Source: Mycolicibacter heraklionensis | GTDB lineage: Bacteria; Actinomycetota; Actinomycetes; Mycobacteriales; Mycobacteriaceae | Length of the DNA stretch: 64,000 nt | Assembly: GCF_001021505.1 (NCBI RefSeq) | Contig: NZ_LDPO01000013.1 | Coordinates: 1-64,000, forward strand | Direction: 5' to 3' | In this document: piece after piece, positions 51,912 through 61,046 of the stretch | Layout: the number at the start of each line of letters is the position of its first letter | Position numbering within the stretch: the first letter of the stretch is position 1 | Program-made: the position numbers and the translations under genes | Notes under the pieces: model-generated | Database searches by the model: none | The model's input: only the letters and a program-made list of their open reading frames with translations | Told to the model about the DNA's origin: nothing

Positions 51912-52301
51912 ATGAGCATTTCTTTCAACCACACGATCGTGGCCGCACACGACAAACAGGCCTCGGCGGCGTTTCTGGCCGAACTGTTCGGTCTGCCTGC
52001 GCCACAACCGTTCGGCCACTTCCACGTCGTCGCCCTCGACCACCAGGCCAGCCTCGACTACGCCGACGTTCCCGCCGGCGAGGAGATCCGGCCGCAGCAC
52101 TATGCGTTTCTGGTCTCCGAGTCCGACTTCGACGCGATCTACGCCAAGATCTCCGGGCGCGGGCTGGCGCACTGGGCAGATCCGCGGGGTGAACGCCCGG
52201 GCGAGATCAACCACAACGACGGTGGGCGCGGGGTGTATTTCCGTGATCCCGACGGCCACTACCTGGAGATCCTCACCCGGCCGTACGGGACCGGCGGTTA
52301 G
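51912..52301 (+). CDS. VOC-family (glyoxalase/dioxygenase-like) protein
   Basis: A 129-residue single-domain VOC protein: FNHTIVAAHDKQASAAFLAELFGL at the start, YAFLVSESDFDAIYAKISGRGL in the middle, and GRGVYFRDPDGHYLEILTRPYG at the end, where the conserved His/Glu metal-binding positions lie. The metal and substrate cannot be told; relatives include glyoxalases and antibiotic-binding proteins. ATG 51912 follows GAAGGA. Confidence 0.88.
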   Translation: MSISFNHTIVAAHDKQASAAFLAELFGLPAPQPFGHFHVVALDHQASLDYADVPAGEEIRPQHYAFLVSESDFDAIYAKISGRGLAHWADPRGERPGEINHNDGGRGVYFRDPDGHYLEILTRPYGTGG

Positions 52302-52361
52302 CGAGGCTCGACGCAGGAGAGCCGAAGCTGGACCGCCGCATCAACCCGGCGCATAACCGAA

Positions 52362-52838
52362 TCAGCCCGGCGAATGGCCGCGCTGGCGCTCCTGGGTGCG
52401 GTAGTCGGCGGCGAGTTCGGCGACGTGCGCGGGCAGCTCGCCCGACGCCACGTCGGCCAGGCTGGTCTGTTCGAGCACGGAGCGCATGCTGGCCCGCAAT
52501 GCCCGCCACACGTCGGTCAACGCCGCGGTCGGGCCGGCGTAGGGCAGATCGCCCATGCCGATGTCACGCACACTGGCCAACGGGCCGTCGATGCAGCGCA
52601 ACACGTCGGCGACGCTGATCGCGGTGGCCGCCCGGGCCAGCTCGTAGCCGCCGTCGCGGCCGCGCTGGCTGCGCACCAGCCGGTCGGTGCGCAGATCGGA
52701 CAGGATGTCGACCAGGAACTGCGCCGGAATGCCCTGTGCGGCCGCTATCTCGTCGGTCTTGACCAGGGCGCCGGGCTCGGCGGTGGCCAGTTGGACCATC
52801 GCTCGCACCGCGTACTCCGCCTTGGCCGACATGCGCAT
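52362..52838 (-). CDS. Rrf2-family transcription regulator next to the cys operon
   Basis: The 158-residue protein begins [18 protein letters not shown] with the Rrf2 winged helix ([43 protein letters not shown]). It has one Cys ([16 protein letters not shown]), so it lacks the three-Cys Fe-S cluster of IscR/NsrR. This makes it more like CymR-type cysteine regulators. It is the last gene of the cysD-cysNC-cysQ run, and a tandem operator lies before cysD. M. tuberculosis Rv1287 is its counterpart. An ATG at 52847 is also possible. Confidence 0.9.
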   Translation of the reverse strand: MRMSAKAEYAVRAMVQLATAEPGALVKTDEIAAAQGIPAQFLVDILSDLRTDRLVRSQRGRDGGYELARAATAISVADVLRCIDGPLASVRDIGMGDLPYAGPTAALTDVWRALRASMRSVLEQTSLADVASGELPAHVAELAADYRTQERQRGHSPG

Positions 52839-52863
52839 TGCGAGCATTCTTCCATCTGGCGGC

Positions 52864-53592
52864 TCAACCGATTGCTGCGAGCACCGCTTGCGCGTATTCG
52901 GGGCGGCACACCACCAGGTCGGGCAGCAACGGATCCGGCCGGTTGTAGGCCAGCGCAGAGCCGTCGATGCGCGAGGTGTGCAGGCCCGCGGCCCGAGCCA
53001 CCGCCACCGGGGCAGCCGAGTCCCACTCGTACTGGCCGCCGGCGTGCACGTAGACATCCGCGGTGCCCTGCACGACGGAGGCGACCTTCACCCCCGCCGA
53101 GCCCATCGGCACCAGCACGCCGTCCAGTCGCTCGCGAACCGCTTCGGCGAGCGCGGGCGGACGGCTGCGCGACACCGCGATGCGGGGCGCGCCGGTGTAG
53201 GCGGGCGGCGCGGAAACCGACGGGGTGGCCAGCGTGGTGCCCCGCGCGGGCAGGGCCACCGCCCCGGCGCTCAGATCGCCGGACTCCCACAGCGCCACGT
53301 GCACGGCCCAGTCATCGCGGCCGAGTTCGCTGAACTCCCGGGTGCCGTCCAGCGGGTCGACGATCCACACCCGCTCGGCACTGAGCCGGACCGAGTTGTC
53401 GGCGCCCTCCTCGGACAGCACCGCGTCGTCGGGCCGTTCACTCGCCAGCGCGGCCATCAGGAAGTCGTGCGAACGCTTGTCGCCGGCCGCTTTACGGTCC
53501 GCCTCGCTGGCATCGGCCAGCTCCTCGCGGACGCGCAGCAGCAGCCGGCCCGCCTCGGCGGCGAGGTGGGCGGCCAGCTGGTGATCGTTCAC
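52864..53592 (-). CDS. cysQ: 3'(2'),5'-bisphosphate nucleotidase CysQ
   Basis: Removes the 3'-phosphate from PAP and PAPS, thereby recycling by-products of sulfate assimilation. The 242-residue inositol-monophosphatase-fold protein has the metal-binding residues in LSEEGAD (61-62) and [12 protein letters not shown] (79-84) and the C-terminal [16 protein letters not shown]. The GTG start overlaps the cysNC stop (GTGA). M. tuberculosis cysQ (Rv2131c) lies elsewhere as I recall, so its place inside the cys operon here is noteworthy. Confidence 0.93.
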   Translation of the reverse strand: MNDHQLAAHLAAEAGRLLLRVREELADASEADRKAAGDKRSHDFLMAALASERPDDAVLSEEGADNSVRLSAERVWIVDPLDGTREFSELGRDDWAVHVALWESGDLSAGAVALPARGTTLATPSVSAPPAYTGAPRIAVSRSRPPALAEAVRERLDGVLVPMGSAGVKVASVVQGTADVYVHAGGQYEWDSAAPVAVARAAGLHTSRIDGSALAYNRPDPLLPDLVVCRPEYAQAVLAAIG

Positions 53593-55442
53593 TTGCGGGC
53601 GTCGATCGCTGCGATGACCTGGCGGGCCTGCTCGTCGATGCTGTTCTGCGAGCTCAACCGCACGTCGGGATTCCGCGGCCGCTGATACGGGCTGTCGATA
53701 CCGGTGAAGTGGGTGATCAGGCCCGCGCGCGCCTTCGCGTACAGCCCCTTGGGGTCACGCTGCTCGCACTCCTCCAGCGAGGTGTCGCAGAACACCTCGA
53801 CGAAGTCGAACCCGGCGTCGGTGTGCACCTGGCGGGCCATCTGACGATGCTCGATCAGCGGGCTGATCGCCGGCACCAGCACGATCTGGCCGGAGTCGGC
53901 CAGCAGCGTGGCCACATGCGCCAGCCGGCGCAGGTTTTCGGCGCGGTCAGCCATCGAGAAACCCAGGTCGGCGTTGAGGCCGTGCCGCAGGTTGTCGCCG
54001 TCGAGAACGTAAGCGGGGGTGCCGCGTTCGAGCAACAGCTGTTCGACGCGCATCGCCACCGACGACTTGCCCGCGCCGGAAAGGCCGGTCAGCCACACGG
54101 TTCGACCCTTGGACAGCCGGTCCGTCGCGGTGACCAGCGACTCGTGCCGCACCGTGTTGGGGCTCGCGACGCGCGGCGACAGATCGCGCAACACCATGCC
54201 GGCCGCCACAGTTCCGTTGGTGGCGTGGTCGATCAGGATGAACGACCCGGTGGCGTCGTTACGGGTGAATTCGTCGAGCATCAGCGGGACCTGGGCGCGC
54301 AGCGAGACTCGGCCGAGCTCGTTGAGCTTCAATGTGTCTGCGTCCTTGTCACGGTGCAAGGTGTTGACATCGAGGCGGTAGTCCAGGGCCATCACCTTCA
54401 CCCGGGTGGTCCGGGTGGTGTGCTTGATGATGTAGTCGTTGCCCGGCTGCAGCGTCGCACCGTCGGCCATCCAACACACGGTGGCGTCGAAGTCCTGGAC
54501 CACGCGTGGCTGGTTGTTGGTGCGGACGATCATGTCGCCGCGGGAGATGTCGATGTCGTCGGCCAGGCTCACCGAGACCGCCATCGGCGGAAATGCTTCA
54601 GCCACTGCGCCGTTGGGGCCCTCGATCGTGGCGATCCGGCTCGGCTTGCCCGACGGCAGCACCACGACGTCGTCGCCGGGACGCATCACACCGCTGGCCA
54701 CGGTGCCGGCGTAGCTGCGGTGATCGGCGTGTTCGTGGGTCTGCGGGCGGATCACGTACTGCACCGGGAACCGCACGTCGACCAGGTTGCGGTCGCCGGC
54801 GATGTAGACCTCTTCCAGATGCGACAGTAGCGCGGGACCGTCGTAGTAGGGAGTCTTGTCGGACTTGGTCACCACGTTGTCGCCGAGCAGCGCCGAGATC
54901 GGGATGGTCGTCACGTCATGAACGTCCAGGCGGGTGGCGAACGAATGGAAGTCGTCGCGGATCGCCTCGAATTTCTCGGCGTCCCAGTCGATCAGGTCCA
55001 TCTTGTTGACGGCCAGCACGATGTGGCGGATCCCCAACAGCGACGCCAGGAAGGTGTGCCGGCGGGACTGCTCCTGCAGTCCGTGCCGCGCGTCGACCAG
55101 CACGATCGCCAGCTGAGCGGTCGAGGCGCCGGTCACCATGTTGCGGGTGTACTGGATGTGCCCCGGGGTGTCGGCGATGATGAATTTCCGCTTGGGCGTT
55201 GCGAAATAGCGGTAGGCGACATCGATGGTGATGCCCTGCTCGCGCTCGGCGCGCAGCCCGTCGGTGACTAGGGCCAGGTCGGTGTAGTCGTTGCCGCGTT
55301 CCCGGGAGGTGCGCTCAACGGAGGCCAGCTGGTCCTCCATGACGGCCTTGGAGTCGAACAGCAGCCGTCCGATCAGCGTGGACTTGCCGTCATCGACCGA
55401 TCCGGCTGTGGCGATTCGAAGCAGTGTGGTTGCGGCGCCCAT
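53589..55442 (-). CDS. cysNC: Sulfate adenylyltransferase large subunit / APS kinase fusion CysNC
   Basis: Bifunctional protein for sulfate activation. The first ~420 residues are an EF-Tu-like GTPase (P-loop GSVDDGKST at 14-22, DTPGH, NKMD) that drives ATP sulfurylase with CysD. The last ~190 residues are an APS kinase (P-loop GLSGAGKSS near residue 455, then DGDNLRHGLNADLGF), which makes PAPS. 617 residues in all, normal for the mycobacterial fusion. It shares one base with the cysD stop (TGATG) and overlaps cysQ by 4 nt. Confidence 0.98.
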   Translation of the reverse strand: MGAATTLLRIATAGSVDDGKSTLIGRLLFDSKAVMEDQLASVERTSRERGNDYTDLALVTDGLRAEREQGITIDVAYRYFATPKRKFIIADTPGHIQYTRNMVTGASTAQLAIVLVDARHGLQEQSRRHTFLASLLGIRHIVLAVNKMDLIDWDAEKFEAIRDDFHSFATRLDVHDVTTIPISALLGDNVVTKSDKTPYYDGPALLSHLEEVYIAGDRNLVDVRFPVQYVIRPQTHEHADHRSYAGTVASGVMRPGDDVVVLPSGKPSRIATIEGPNGAVAEAFPPMAVSVSLADDIDISRGDMIVRTNNQPRVVQDFDATVCWMADGATLQPGNDYIIKHTTRTTRVKVMALDYRLDVNTLHRDKDADTLKLNELGRVSLRAQVPLMLDEFTRNDATGSFILIDHATNGTVAAGMVLRDLSPRVASPNTVRHESLVTATDRLSKGRTVWLTGLSGAGKSSVAMRVEQLLLERGTPAYVLDGDNLRHGLNADLGFSMADRAENLRRLAHVATLLADSGQIVLVPAISPLIEHRQMARQVHTDAGFDFVEVFCDTSLEECEQRDPKGLYAKARAGLITHFTGIDSPYQRPRNPDVRLSSQNSIDEQARQVIAAIDARK

Positions 55443-56380
55443 CAGAAATACCCCTGCCTCTTGCGGTCTTCCATGCCTGCTTCGGAGATCCGGTCGTCGG
55501 CGCGAGTCGCCCCGCGCTCGGTCAGCCGTGACACCGCGGTCTCATCGATCACCTCTTCGACGGTGACCGCCGTGGACTCCACGCAGCCGGTGCAGGTGAC
55601 GTCGCCGACGGTGCGGAACCGGACCGAGGTCTCGAACACCTCTTCGCCGTCGACCGGACGCAGGTACTCGTGGTCGGCCAGCAGCATGCCGTCACGGCGG
55701 AACACCTTGCGCTGGTGCGCGAAATAGATTGACGGCAAGGCGATTTCCTCGGCGCCGATGTAGGACCAGATGTCGAACTCGGTCCAGTTCGACAGTGGGA
55801 ACGCCCGAATGTGTTCGCCGGCCCGATGCCGTCCGTTGTAGAGGTTCCACAGCTCGGGCCGTTGCGCCTTGGGGTCCCACTGGCCGAACTCGTCGCGGAA
55901 GCTGAACACCCGCTCCTTGGCGCGGGCCTTCTCCTCGTCACGGCGGGCACCGCCGAACGCGGCGTCGAACTTGTTCTCACGGATCGCCCGCAGCAGGGTG
56001 ACGGTCTGCAACGGGTTGCGCGACGGCCCGTCGTCGACCACCCGGCCGGCGTCGATGTCGTCTTGCACCGACGCGACCACCAGCCGGACCCCGGTCGCCG
56101 CGACCAGCTCGTCGCGGGTGGCGATGACCTCTTCGAAGTTGTGGCCGGTGTCGACGTGCATCACCGGGAACGGCAGCCGGCCCGGGGCGAACGCCTTGAC
56201 GGCCAGATGCAGCATGACGATGGAGTCCTTGCCGCCGGAGAACAGCAGCACCGGACGCTCGAACTCCGCCGCCACCTCCCGGATGATGTGGATGGCCTCG
56301 GCCTCCAGGGTGCGCAGATGCGTGAGCTGATAGTGCCCGGCCGTGGTGGCCTCGGGGGGCGCGGTGACGTTACTGGTCAT
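55442..56380 (-). CDS. cysD: Sulfate adenylyltransferase small subunit CysD
   Basis: The ATP pyrophosphatase half of ATP sulfurylase. The 312-residue protein has the PP-loop LLFSGGKDSIVMLHLA, HVDTGHNFEE, FGGARRDEEKAR and ends with the usual RKRQGYF. It begins the cysD-cysNC-cysQ-rrf2 unit; an AAGGAAG ribosome site precedes the ATG. Its upstream region holds phased half-sites (56411-56436) that are candidate operator sites. Confidence 0.98.
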   Translation of the reverse strand: MTSNVTAPPEATTAGHYQLTHLRTLEAEAIHIIREVAAEFERPVLLFSGGKDSIVMLHLAVKAFAPGRLPFPVMHVDTGHNFEEVIATRDELVAATGVRLVVASVQDDIDAGRVVDDGPSRNPLQTVTLLRAIRENKFDAAFGGARRDEEKARAKERVFSFRDEFGQWDPKAQRPELWNLYNGRHRAGEHIRAFPLSNWTEFDIWSYIGAEEIALPSIYFAHQRKVFRRDGMLLADHEYLRPVDGEEVFETSVRFRTVGDVTCTGCVESTAVTVEEVIDETAVSRLTERGATRADDRISEAGMEDRKRQGYF

Positions 56381-56410
56381 GACTTCCTTGCCAGGGATAC
56401 CCGATAATCT

Positions 56411-56436
56411 TGGTGAGACTTACCATATTTGTTGGT
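56411..56436. promoter_or_regulatory. Phased TGGT / ACCA / TGGT half-sites upstream of cysD
   Basis: TGGT (56411-56414), ACCA (56422-56425) and TGGT (56433-56436) are spaced exactly 11 bp, one helical turn, and form two overlapping dyads. They lie 31-56 bp before the cysD ATG. A minus-strand TATAAC (56440-56435) and a plus-strand TATAGT (56437-56442) abut the last half-site. They could bind the Rrf2 regulator of this operon; this is inference. Confidence 0.5.
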
Positions 56437-56447
56437 TATAGTCGGCT

Positions 56448-56774
56448 ATGCAACCAGCCGCGCTGTGTTGCTGTCAATGTGATCTGCCTTCTCCTTGCGC
56501 GAGCTCTCCTTGCGCGAGCTCTCCTTGCGCGAGCTCTCCTTGCGCGAGGGTGCGCGTCTGTACGTCAACACGCCGTCAATGGCGTACATCTGCGCACCCT
56601 CGTCAGCAGCGGGGCGCCCTCCCCCTCGTAGGGAGCCCGGGAAGAACAGCAGCGAGGGGCGCCGCCTACAGCGTGACCTCGTTGAGCTTGCCGGTGGCGA
56701 CGTCGAAGACGAACCCGCGCAGCGACGTGGTCTGGGTGATGAACGGGCTGGCCTTGACGCGCCGCAGCGACTGA
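56448..56774 (+). CDS. Cysteine-rich, possibly leaderless ORF divergent from cysD
   Basis: An ORF that starts with ATG 56448, five nt after TATAGT, so a leaderless transcript is possible. The peptide begins MQPAALCCCQCDLPSPCASS and has nine Cys in its first 37 codons, helped by a four-fold CASSP repeat. Leaderless polycysteine ORFs act as cysteine-responsive attenuators in mycobacteria, but there they lie upstream of cys genes on the same strand; this one points away from cysD and into the 3' end of canA. Only the first ~40 codons look meaningful, and the later part is antisense to canA. Confidence 0.35.
   Translation: MQPAALCCCQCDLPSPCASSPCASSPCASSPCARVRVCTSTRRQWRTSAHPRQQRGALPLVGSPGRTAARGAAYSVTSLSLPVATSKTNPRSDVVWVMNGLALTRRSD
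56491..56550. repeat. 15-bp tandem repeat, four copies
   Basis: CTCCTTGCGCGAGCT occurs three times in direct succession and a fourth time with GG as its last two bases. It lies between cysD and canA. Read in the plus frame of the ATG at 56448 it encodes CASSP repeats. Copy number is probably variable between strains. Confidence 0.9.
56545..56602. repeat. REP-like imperfect palindrome A, downstream of canA
   Basis: CGAGGGTGCGC (56545-56555) pairs with GCGCACCCTCG (56592-56602); inside the stem GTCT and AGAT are mismatched and then GTACG pairs again. The arms resemble those of palindrome B at 57264-57327, with the pattern GAG-G/C-GTGCG followed by TGTAC. It lies 63 bp after the canA stop and may act as a terminator. 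Confidence 0.65.
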
Positions 56775-57157
56775 CGGACGTCCTCGACCGGGTCCGGGAA
56801 CGCCTCGGCCGACCACGTCGGGCGGATGCCGGTCTCCTCCAGGATCGAGCGCTTGAAGTCGTCGTCGGTGAAGGTGAGCATCCCGCAGTCGGTGTGGTGG
56901 ATCAGGATGATCTCGCGGGTGCCCAACAGTCGCTGACTGATCGCCAGCGAGCGAATCGCGTCGTCGGAGATCACGCCGCCGGCGTTGCGGATGCTGTGCG
57001 CCTCGCCCTCGTTGAGCCCCAGCACGCGGTAGACGTCGAGGCGCGCGTCCATGCAGGCGACGATCGCGACGTGCTTGCTCGGCGGCATGGGCAGCGGGCC
57101 CTTGAAGGTCTTGGCGTACTCCGCATTGTTGGCCAAGTAGTCATCGGTGACGGTCAC
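56666..57157 (-). CDS. canA: Beta-carbonic anhydrase CanA
   Basis: Interconverts CO2 and bicarbonate. The 163-residue protein has zinc ligands Cys35, His88 and Cys91 and the Asp37-Arg39 pair (AIVACMDARLDV; ILIHHTDCGML), at the same numbers as M. tuberculosis Rv1284 as I recall. It precedes cysD on the same strand but is separated by a 285-bp region with repeats. Divergent from oppB. Confidence 0.96.
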   Translation of the reverse strand: MTVTDDYLANNAEYAKTFKGPLPMPPSKHVAIVACMDARLDVYRVLGLNEGEAHSIRNAGGVISDDAIRSLAISQRLLGTREIILIHHTDCGMLTFTDDDFKRSILEETGIRPTWSAEAFPDPVEDVRQSLRRVKASPFITQTTSLRGFVFDVATGKLNEVTL

Positions 57158-57263
57158 AGGTGTTCTCCCTCTGTCGCGGTGCAGCGGAGCCTAGTGAAGG
57201 AACCGCGGGATTTCACGGGTAAAAATCACTCAAAAAAATCGTCCGCGGACCACACCTGACCCG

Positions 57264-57327
57264 CCGCGAGCGTGCGTAGATGTACAGATTTCGTCGGGGT
57301 GTCGCGTGCAGACACGCGCGCTCGCGG
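57264..57327. repeat. REP-like imperfect palindrome B, between canA and oppB
   Basis: CCGCGAGCGTGCGT (57264-57277) pairs with ACGCGCGCTCGCGG (57314-57327) with one mismatch. The inner sequence (AGATGTACAG, CAGACAC) is like that of palindrome A. It lies in the divergent gap 107 bp upstream of canA and 50 bp before oppB. Confidence 0.65.
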
Positions 57328-57376
57328 GAATGAGGCACCCAGCGCAGTCGCAGGGGCGACCTCTACCCTTTTGGCC

Positions 57377-58354
57377 ATGACGCGGTTTCTGGCCGGCCGG
57401 GCGCTGAACTACCTGGTGCTGCTGGGCCTCGCCTCGTTTCTGACGTTCTGCCTGACGTCGTTGGCCTTCGCGCCGCTGGACAGCCTCATGCAGCGCAACC
57501 CGCGTCCGCCGCAGGCCGTGATCGACGCCAAGGCCGCCGAACTGGGCCTGGACAAGCCGATTCCGCTGCGTTATGCGCACTGGGCCAGCCACGCAGTGCG
57601 CGGCGACTTCGGCGTCACGGTCACCGGCCAGCCGGTCTCGGGGGAACTGGGCCGGCGCGTCGGGGTCAGCCTGCGCCTGCTGGTCGTCGGTTCGCTGGCC
57701 GGCACCGCGATCGGCGTGGTGGCCGGCGCGTGGGGGGCGGTGCGCCAGTACCGGCTCTCCGACCGGGTCATCACCATGGCGGCGCTGCTGGTGCTCTCGG
57801 TGCCGACCTTCGTGCTGGCCAACCTGGTGATCCTCAGCGCGCTGCGGGTGAACTGGGCGCTGGGCGCCCAACTGTTCGACTACACCGGCGAGACCTCCCC
57901 CGGGCTGGTCACCGGCTTCTGGCCCGGGCTGGCCGATCGGCTGCAACACCTGGTGCTGCCGTCGCTGACCCTGGCGCTGGGCGCGGCCGCCAGCTTCAGC
58001 CGCTACCAGCGCAACGCGATGCTCGACGTGCTCGGCCAGGACTTCATCCGCACCGCACGGGCCAAGGGACTGACGCGGCGGCGCGCGCTGTTCAAACACG
58101 GGCTGCGCACCGCGCTGATCCCGATGGCGACGCTGTTCGCCTACGGGGTGGCCGGCCTGGTGACCGGCGCGGTGTTCGTCGAGAAGATCTTCGGCTGGCA
58201 CGGCATGGGCGAATGGGTGGTGCAGGGCGTGGCGACCCAGGACACCAATATCGTCGCGGCCATCACGGTGTTCTCCGGTGCGGTGGTGCTGCTGGCCGGG
58301 CTGCTCTCCGACGTCATCTACGCGATGCTCGACCCGCGAGTGCGGGTGTCATGA
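57377..58354 (+). CDS. oppB: Oligopeptide ABC transporter permease OppB
   Basis: First permease of a peptide importer. The 325-residue protein has six membrane segments and the permease EAA-type loop ([41 protein letters not shown]). ATG 57377 ([16 protein letters not shown]) is preferred: the open frame upstream lacks membrane character. Its stop overlaps the oppC start (ATGA). Confidence 0.96.
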   Translation: MTRFLAGRALNYLVLLGLASFLTFCLTSLAFAPLDSLMQRNPRPPQAVIDAKAAELGLDKPIPLRYAHWASHAVRGDFGVTVTGQPVSGELGRRVGVSLRLLVVGSLAGTAIGVVAGAWGAVRQYRLSDRVITMAALLVLSVPTFVLANLVILSALRVNWALGAQLFDYTGETSPGLVTGFWPGLADRLQHLVLPSLTLALGAAASFSRYQRNAMLDVLGQDFIRTARAKGLTRRRALFKHGLRTALIPMATLFAYGVAGLVTGAVFVEKIFGWHGMGEWVVQGVATQDTNIVAAITVFSGAVVLLAGLLSDVIYAMLDPRVRVS

Positions 58355-59229
58355 CCGAGGTCGAGTTCGCCTCGCGGCGCACCCTGGTGCTGCGCCGGTT
58401 CCTGCGCAGCCGCAGCGCGGTCGGCGCGCTGGCGCTGCTGGCGGTGATGTTCGTCGGCTGCTACACGCTGCCGGGCCTGCTGCCCTACTCCTACACCGAC
58501 CTGGACTACGACGCGCTGCTGGTTCCGCCGGGCGCTCGACACTGGTTGGGCACCAACGCTTTGGGCCAGGATCTGCTGGCGCAGATCCTGCGCGGCATGC
58601 AGAAGTCGATGCTGATCGGGGTGTGCGTCGCGTTGATCTCCACGGTGATCGCCGCGACCGTCGGGGCGATCTCGGGGTATTTCGGCGGCTGGCGCGACCG
58701 GGTGCTGATGTGGCTGGTCGACCTGCTGCTGGTGGTGCCGGCCTTCATCCTGATCGCCATCATCACCCCGCGCACCAAGAACAGCGGCAACATCGCCCTG
58801 CTGGTGCTGTTGCTGGCCGGGTTCAGCTGGATGATCAGCGCCCGCATGGTGCGCGGGCTGACCATGAGCCTGCGGGAACGCGAATTCATCCGGGCCGCAC
58901 GCTATATGGGCGTCTCCAGCCGACGCATCATCATCGACCACGTGGTGCCCAACGTGGCCTCCATTCTGATCATCGACACCGCACTCAACGTCGCGGTGGC
59001 GATCCTGGCCGAAACCGGTTTGAGCTACCTGGGTTTCGGCATCCAACCGCCCGACGTCTCGCTGGGCACCCTGATCGCCGACGGCACCGCCTCGGCCATC
59101 ACCTTCCCGTGGGTCTTCCTGTTCCCGGCCGGGGTGTTGATCACGATCCTGGTCTGCGCCAACCTCGCCGGCGACGGTCTGCGCGACGCCCTGGATCCCG
59201 ATGCCGCGACGCTGCGGGGCCGCCGATGA
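58351..59229 (+). CDS. oppC: Oligopeptide ABC transporter permease OppC
   Basis: Second permease of the importer, 292 residues. It has the N-terminal oppC-type segment ([26 protein letters not shown]), a periplasmic part with [18 protein letters not shown], and the EAA loop [27 protein letters not shown]. It overlaps both neighbours by 4 nt (ATGA), so the four opp genes are cotranslated. Confidence 0.97.
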   Translation: MTEVEFASRRTLVLRRFLRSRSAVGALALLAVMFVGCYTLPGLLPYSYTDLDYDALLVPPGARHWLGTNALGQDLLAQILRGMQKSMLIGVCVALISTVIAATVGAISGYFGGWRDRVLMWLVDLLLVVPAFILIAIITPRTKNSGNIALLVLLLAGFSWMISARMVRGLTMSLREREFIRAARYMGVSSRRIIIDHVVPNVASILIIDTALNVAVAILAETGLSYLGFGIQPPDVSLGTLIADGTASAITFPWVFLFPAGVLITILVCANLAGDGLRDALDPDAATLRGRR

Positions 59230-61046
59230 GCACCCTGCTGGAAGTATCCGACCTGGCGGTGACGTTCGGCGACGGCCCCGATGCGGTGCGTGCGGTGCGC
59301 GGCGTCAGCTATCACGTCGATGCCGGCGAAGTGGTGGCGATGGTCGGCGAATCGGGCTCGGGGAAATCCGCGGCCGCGATGGCCGTGATGGGACTGCTGC
59401 CCGAGCATGCGCAGGTGTCCGGTTCGGTACGGCTGCAGGGCACGCAGCTGATCGGGCTGGGCGACACCGCGATGTCGAAGTTCCGCGGCGCCTCGATCGG
59501 GATGGTGTTCCAGGACCCGATGTCGGCGCTGACGCCGGTGTACACCGTGGGCGATCAGATCGCCGAGGCCATCGAGGTGCATCAGCCCCGGGTGGGCCGC
59601 GCCGCCGCGCGGCGACGTGCGGTCGAGCTGCTGGAGCTGGTCGGGATCAACCGGCCCGAGCAGCGGGCAAGGGCGTTTCCGCACGAGCTGTCCGGCGGGG
59701 AGCGGCAACGGGTGGTGATCGCCATCGCGATCGCCTGCGACCCAGACCTGCTCATCTGCGACGAGCCCACCACCGCGCTCGACGTCACCGTGCAAGCCCA
59801 GATCCTTGAAGTCCTCAAGACCGCGCGTGACGTGACCGGCGCCGGGGTGCTGATCATCACCCACGACCTCGGGGTGGTCGCCGAATTCGCCGACCGCGCA
59901 CTGGTGATGTACGCCGGCCGGGTGGTCGAGGCCGCACCGGTGCAGGTCTTGTACTCCGACCGGCGGATGCCCTACACGGTGGGCCTGTTGGGTTCGGTGC
60001 CCCGTCTGGACGCTCCGCAGGGCACCCGGTTGGTGCCGATCCCGGGCGCGCCACCGTCCTTGACGACCGGGGTCGATGCGGGCTGTCCCTTCGCCCCGCG
60101 CTGCCCGTTGGCCTCCGACGACTGCCTGGTCGCTGAACCGGAGCTGCTGAGCGTCGGGGAGAACCATTGGGCGGCATGCATTCACACCGACCAGGTCATC
60201 GGGCGTAGCGCCGCCGACATCTACGGCGTGCGCACCGAGGTGGCCGCCGCCGTCGCGGCGGAGTCCCCCACCGTGCTGCGGGTCCGCGACCTGGACAAGA
60301 CCTACCCCCTGACCAAGGGCGTACTGCGCCGACGGGCCGGTGAGGTGCGCGCCGTGGACGGCGTGAGCTTCGAGTTGCAGCAGGGCCGCACCCTGGGAAT
60401 CGTCGGCGAGTCCGGCTCCGGCAAATCCACCACCTTGCACCAGATCCTGGAGCTGGCCGCGCCGCAGTCCGGGTCGATCGAAGTGCTGGGCACCGATGTG
60501 GCGGCGTTGAAGCGGGACGGCCGTCGCGCCCTGCGGCGTGATCTGCAAGTGGTGTTCCAGGATCCGGTCGCTTCGCTGGATCCAAGACTGCCGGTCTTCG
60601 AACTGCTCGCAGAACCCTTGCGCGCCAACGGCTCCGACAAAGCCGCCATCCACGCCCGCGTCGCCGAACTCCTGGAGCTGGTGGGGCTGCGCCGCGGTGA
60701 CGCGCTGCGCTACCCCTCGGAGTTCTCCGGCGGGCAGAAGCAGCGGATCGGCATCGCCCGGGCGCTGGCGTTGCAGCCGAAGATCCTCGCACTCGATGAG
60801 CCGGTGTCCGCACTCGATGTGTCGATTCAGGCCGGCATCATCAACCTGCTGCTGGATCTGCAGCAGCAACTCGGACTGTCCTACCTGTTTGTGTCGCATG
60901 ACCTTTCGGTGGTCAAACACCTGGCTCACCGGGTCGCGGTGATGTTCGCCGGGGCGATCGTCGAACAGGGCGAGGCGGAGCAGGTCTTCGGCAATCCGCA
61001 ACACGACTACACCCGGCGGCTGCTGGCCGCGGTGCCGCACTTATGA
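59226..61046 (+). CDS. oppD: Fused dual-ATPase subunit OppD (OppDF) of the peptide importer
   Basis: The 606-residue protein holds two ABC ATPase domains. The first has Walker [10 protein letters not shown] (41-49), signature LSGGERQR and Walker B LLICDEP; then comes the Opp-specific Cys-rich tail [15 protein letters not shown]. The second has [10 protein letters not shown], signature FSGGQKQR and ILALDEP. As a fusion it replaces separate OppD and OppF. ATG 59226 overlaps oppC (ATGA). Confidence 0.97.
   Translation: MSTLLEVSDLAVTFGDGPDAVRAVRGVSYHVDAGEVVAMVGESGSGKSAAAMAVMGLLPEHAQVSGSVRLQGTQLIGLGDTAMSKFRGASIGMVFQDPMSALTPVYTVGDQIAEAIEVHQPRVGRAAARRRAVELLELVGINRPEQRARAFPHELSGGERQRVVIAIAIACDPDLLICDEPTTALDVTVQAQILEVLKTARDVTGAGVLIITHDLGVVAEFADRALVMYAGRVVEAAPVQVLYSDRRMPYTVGLLGSVPRLDAPQGTRLVPIPGAPPSLTTGVDAGCPFAPRCPLASDDCLVAEPELLSVGENHWAACIHTDQVIGRSAADIYGVRTEVAAAVAAESPTVLRVRDLDKTYPLTKGVLRRRAGEVRAVDGVSFELQQGRTLGIVGESGSGKSTTLHQILELAAPQSGSIEVLGTDVAALKRDGRRALRRDLQVVFQDPVASLDPRLPVFELLAEPLRANGSDKAAIHARVAELLELVGLRRGDALRYPSEFSGGQKQRIGIARALALQPKILALDEPVSALDVSIQAGIINLLLDLQQQLGLSYLFVSHDLSVVKHLAHRVAVMFAGAIVEQGEAEQVFGNPQHDYTRRLLAAVPHL

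Noticed and set aside
57730..58350. Upstream extension of the oppC frame over oppB, and of the oppD frame over oppC
   Set aside because: They are shadows in another frame; ATGA overlaps at 58351 and 59226 mark the true starts.
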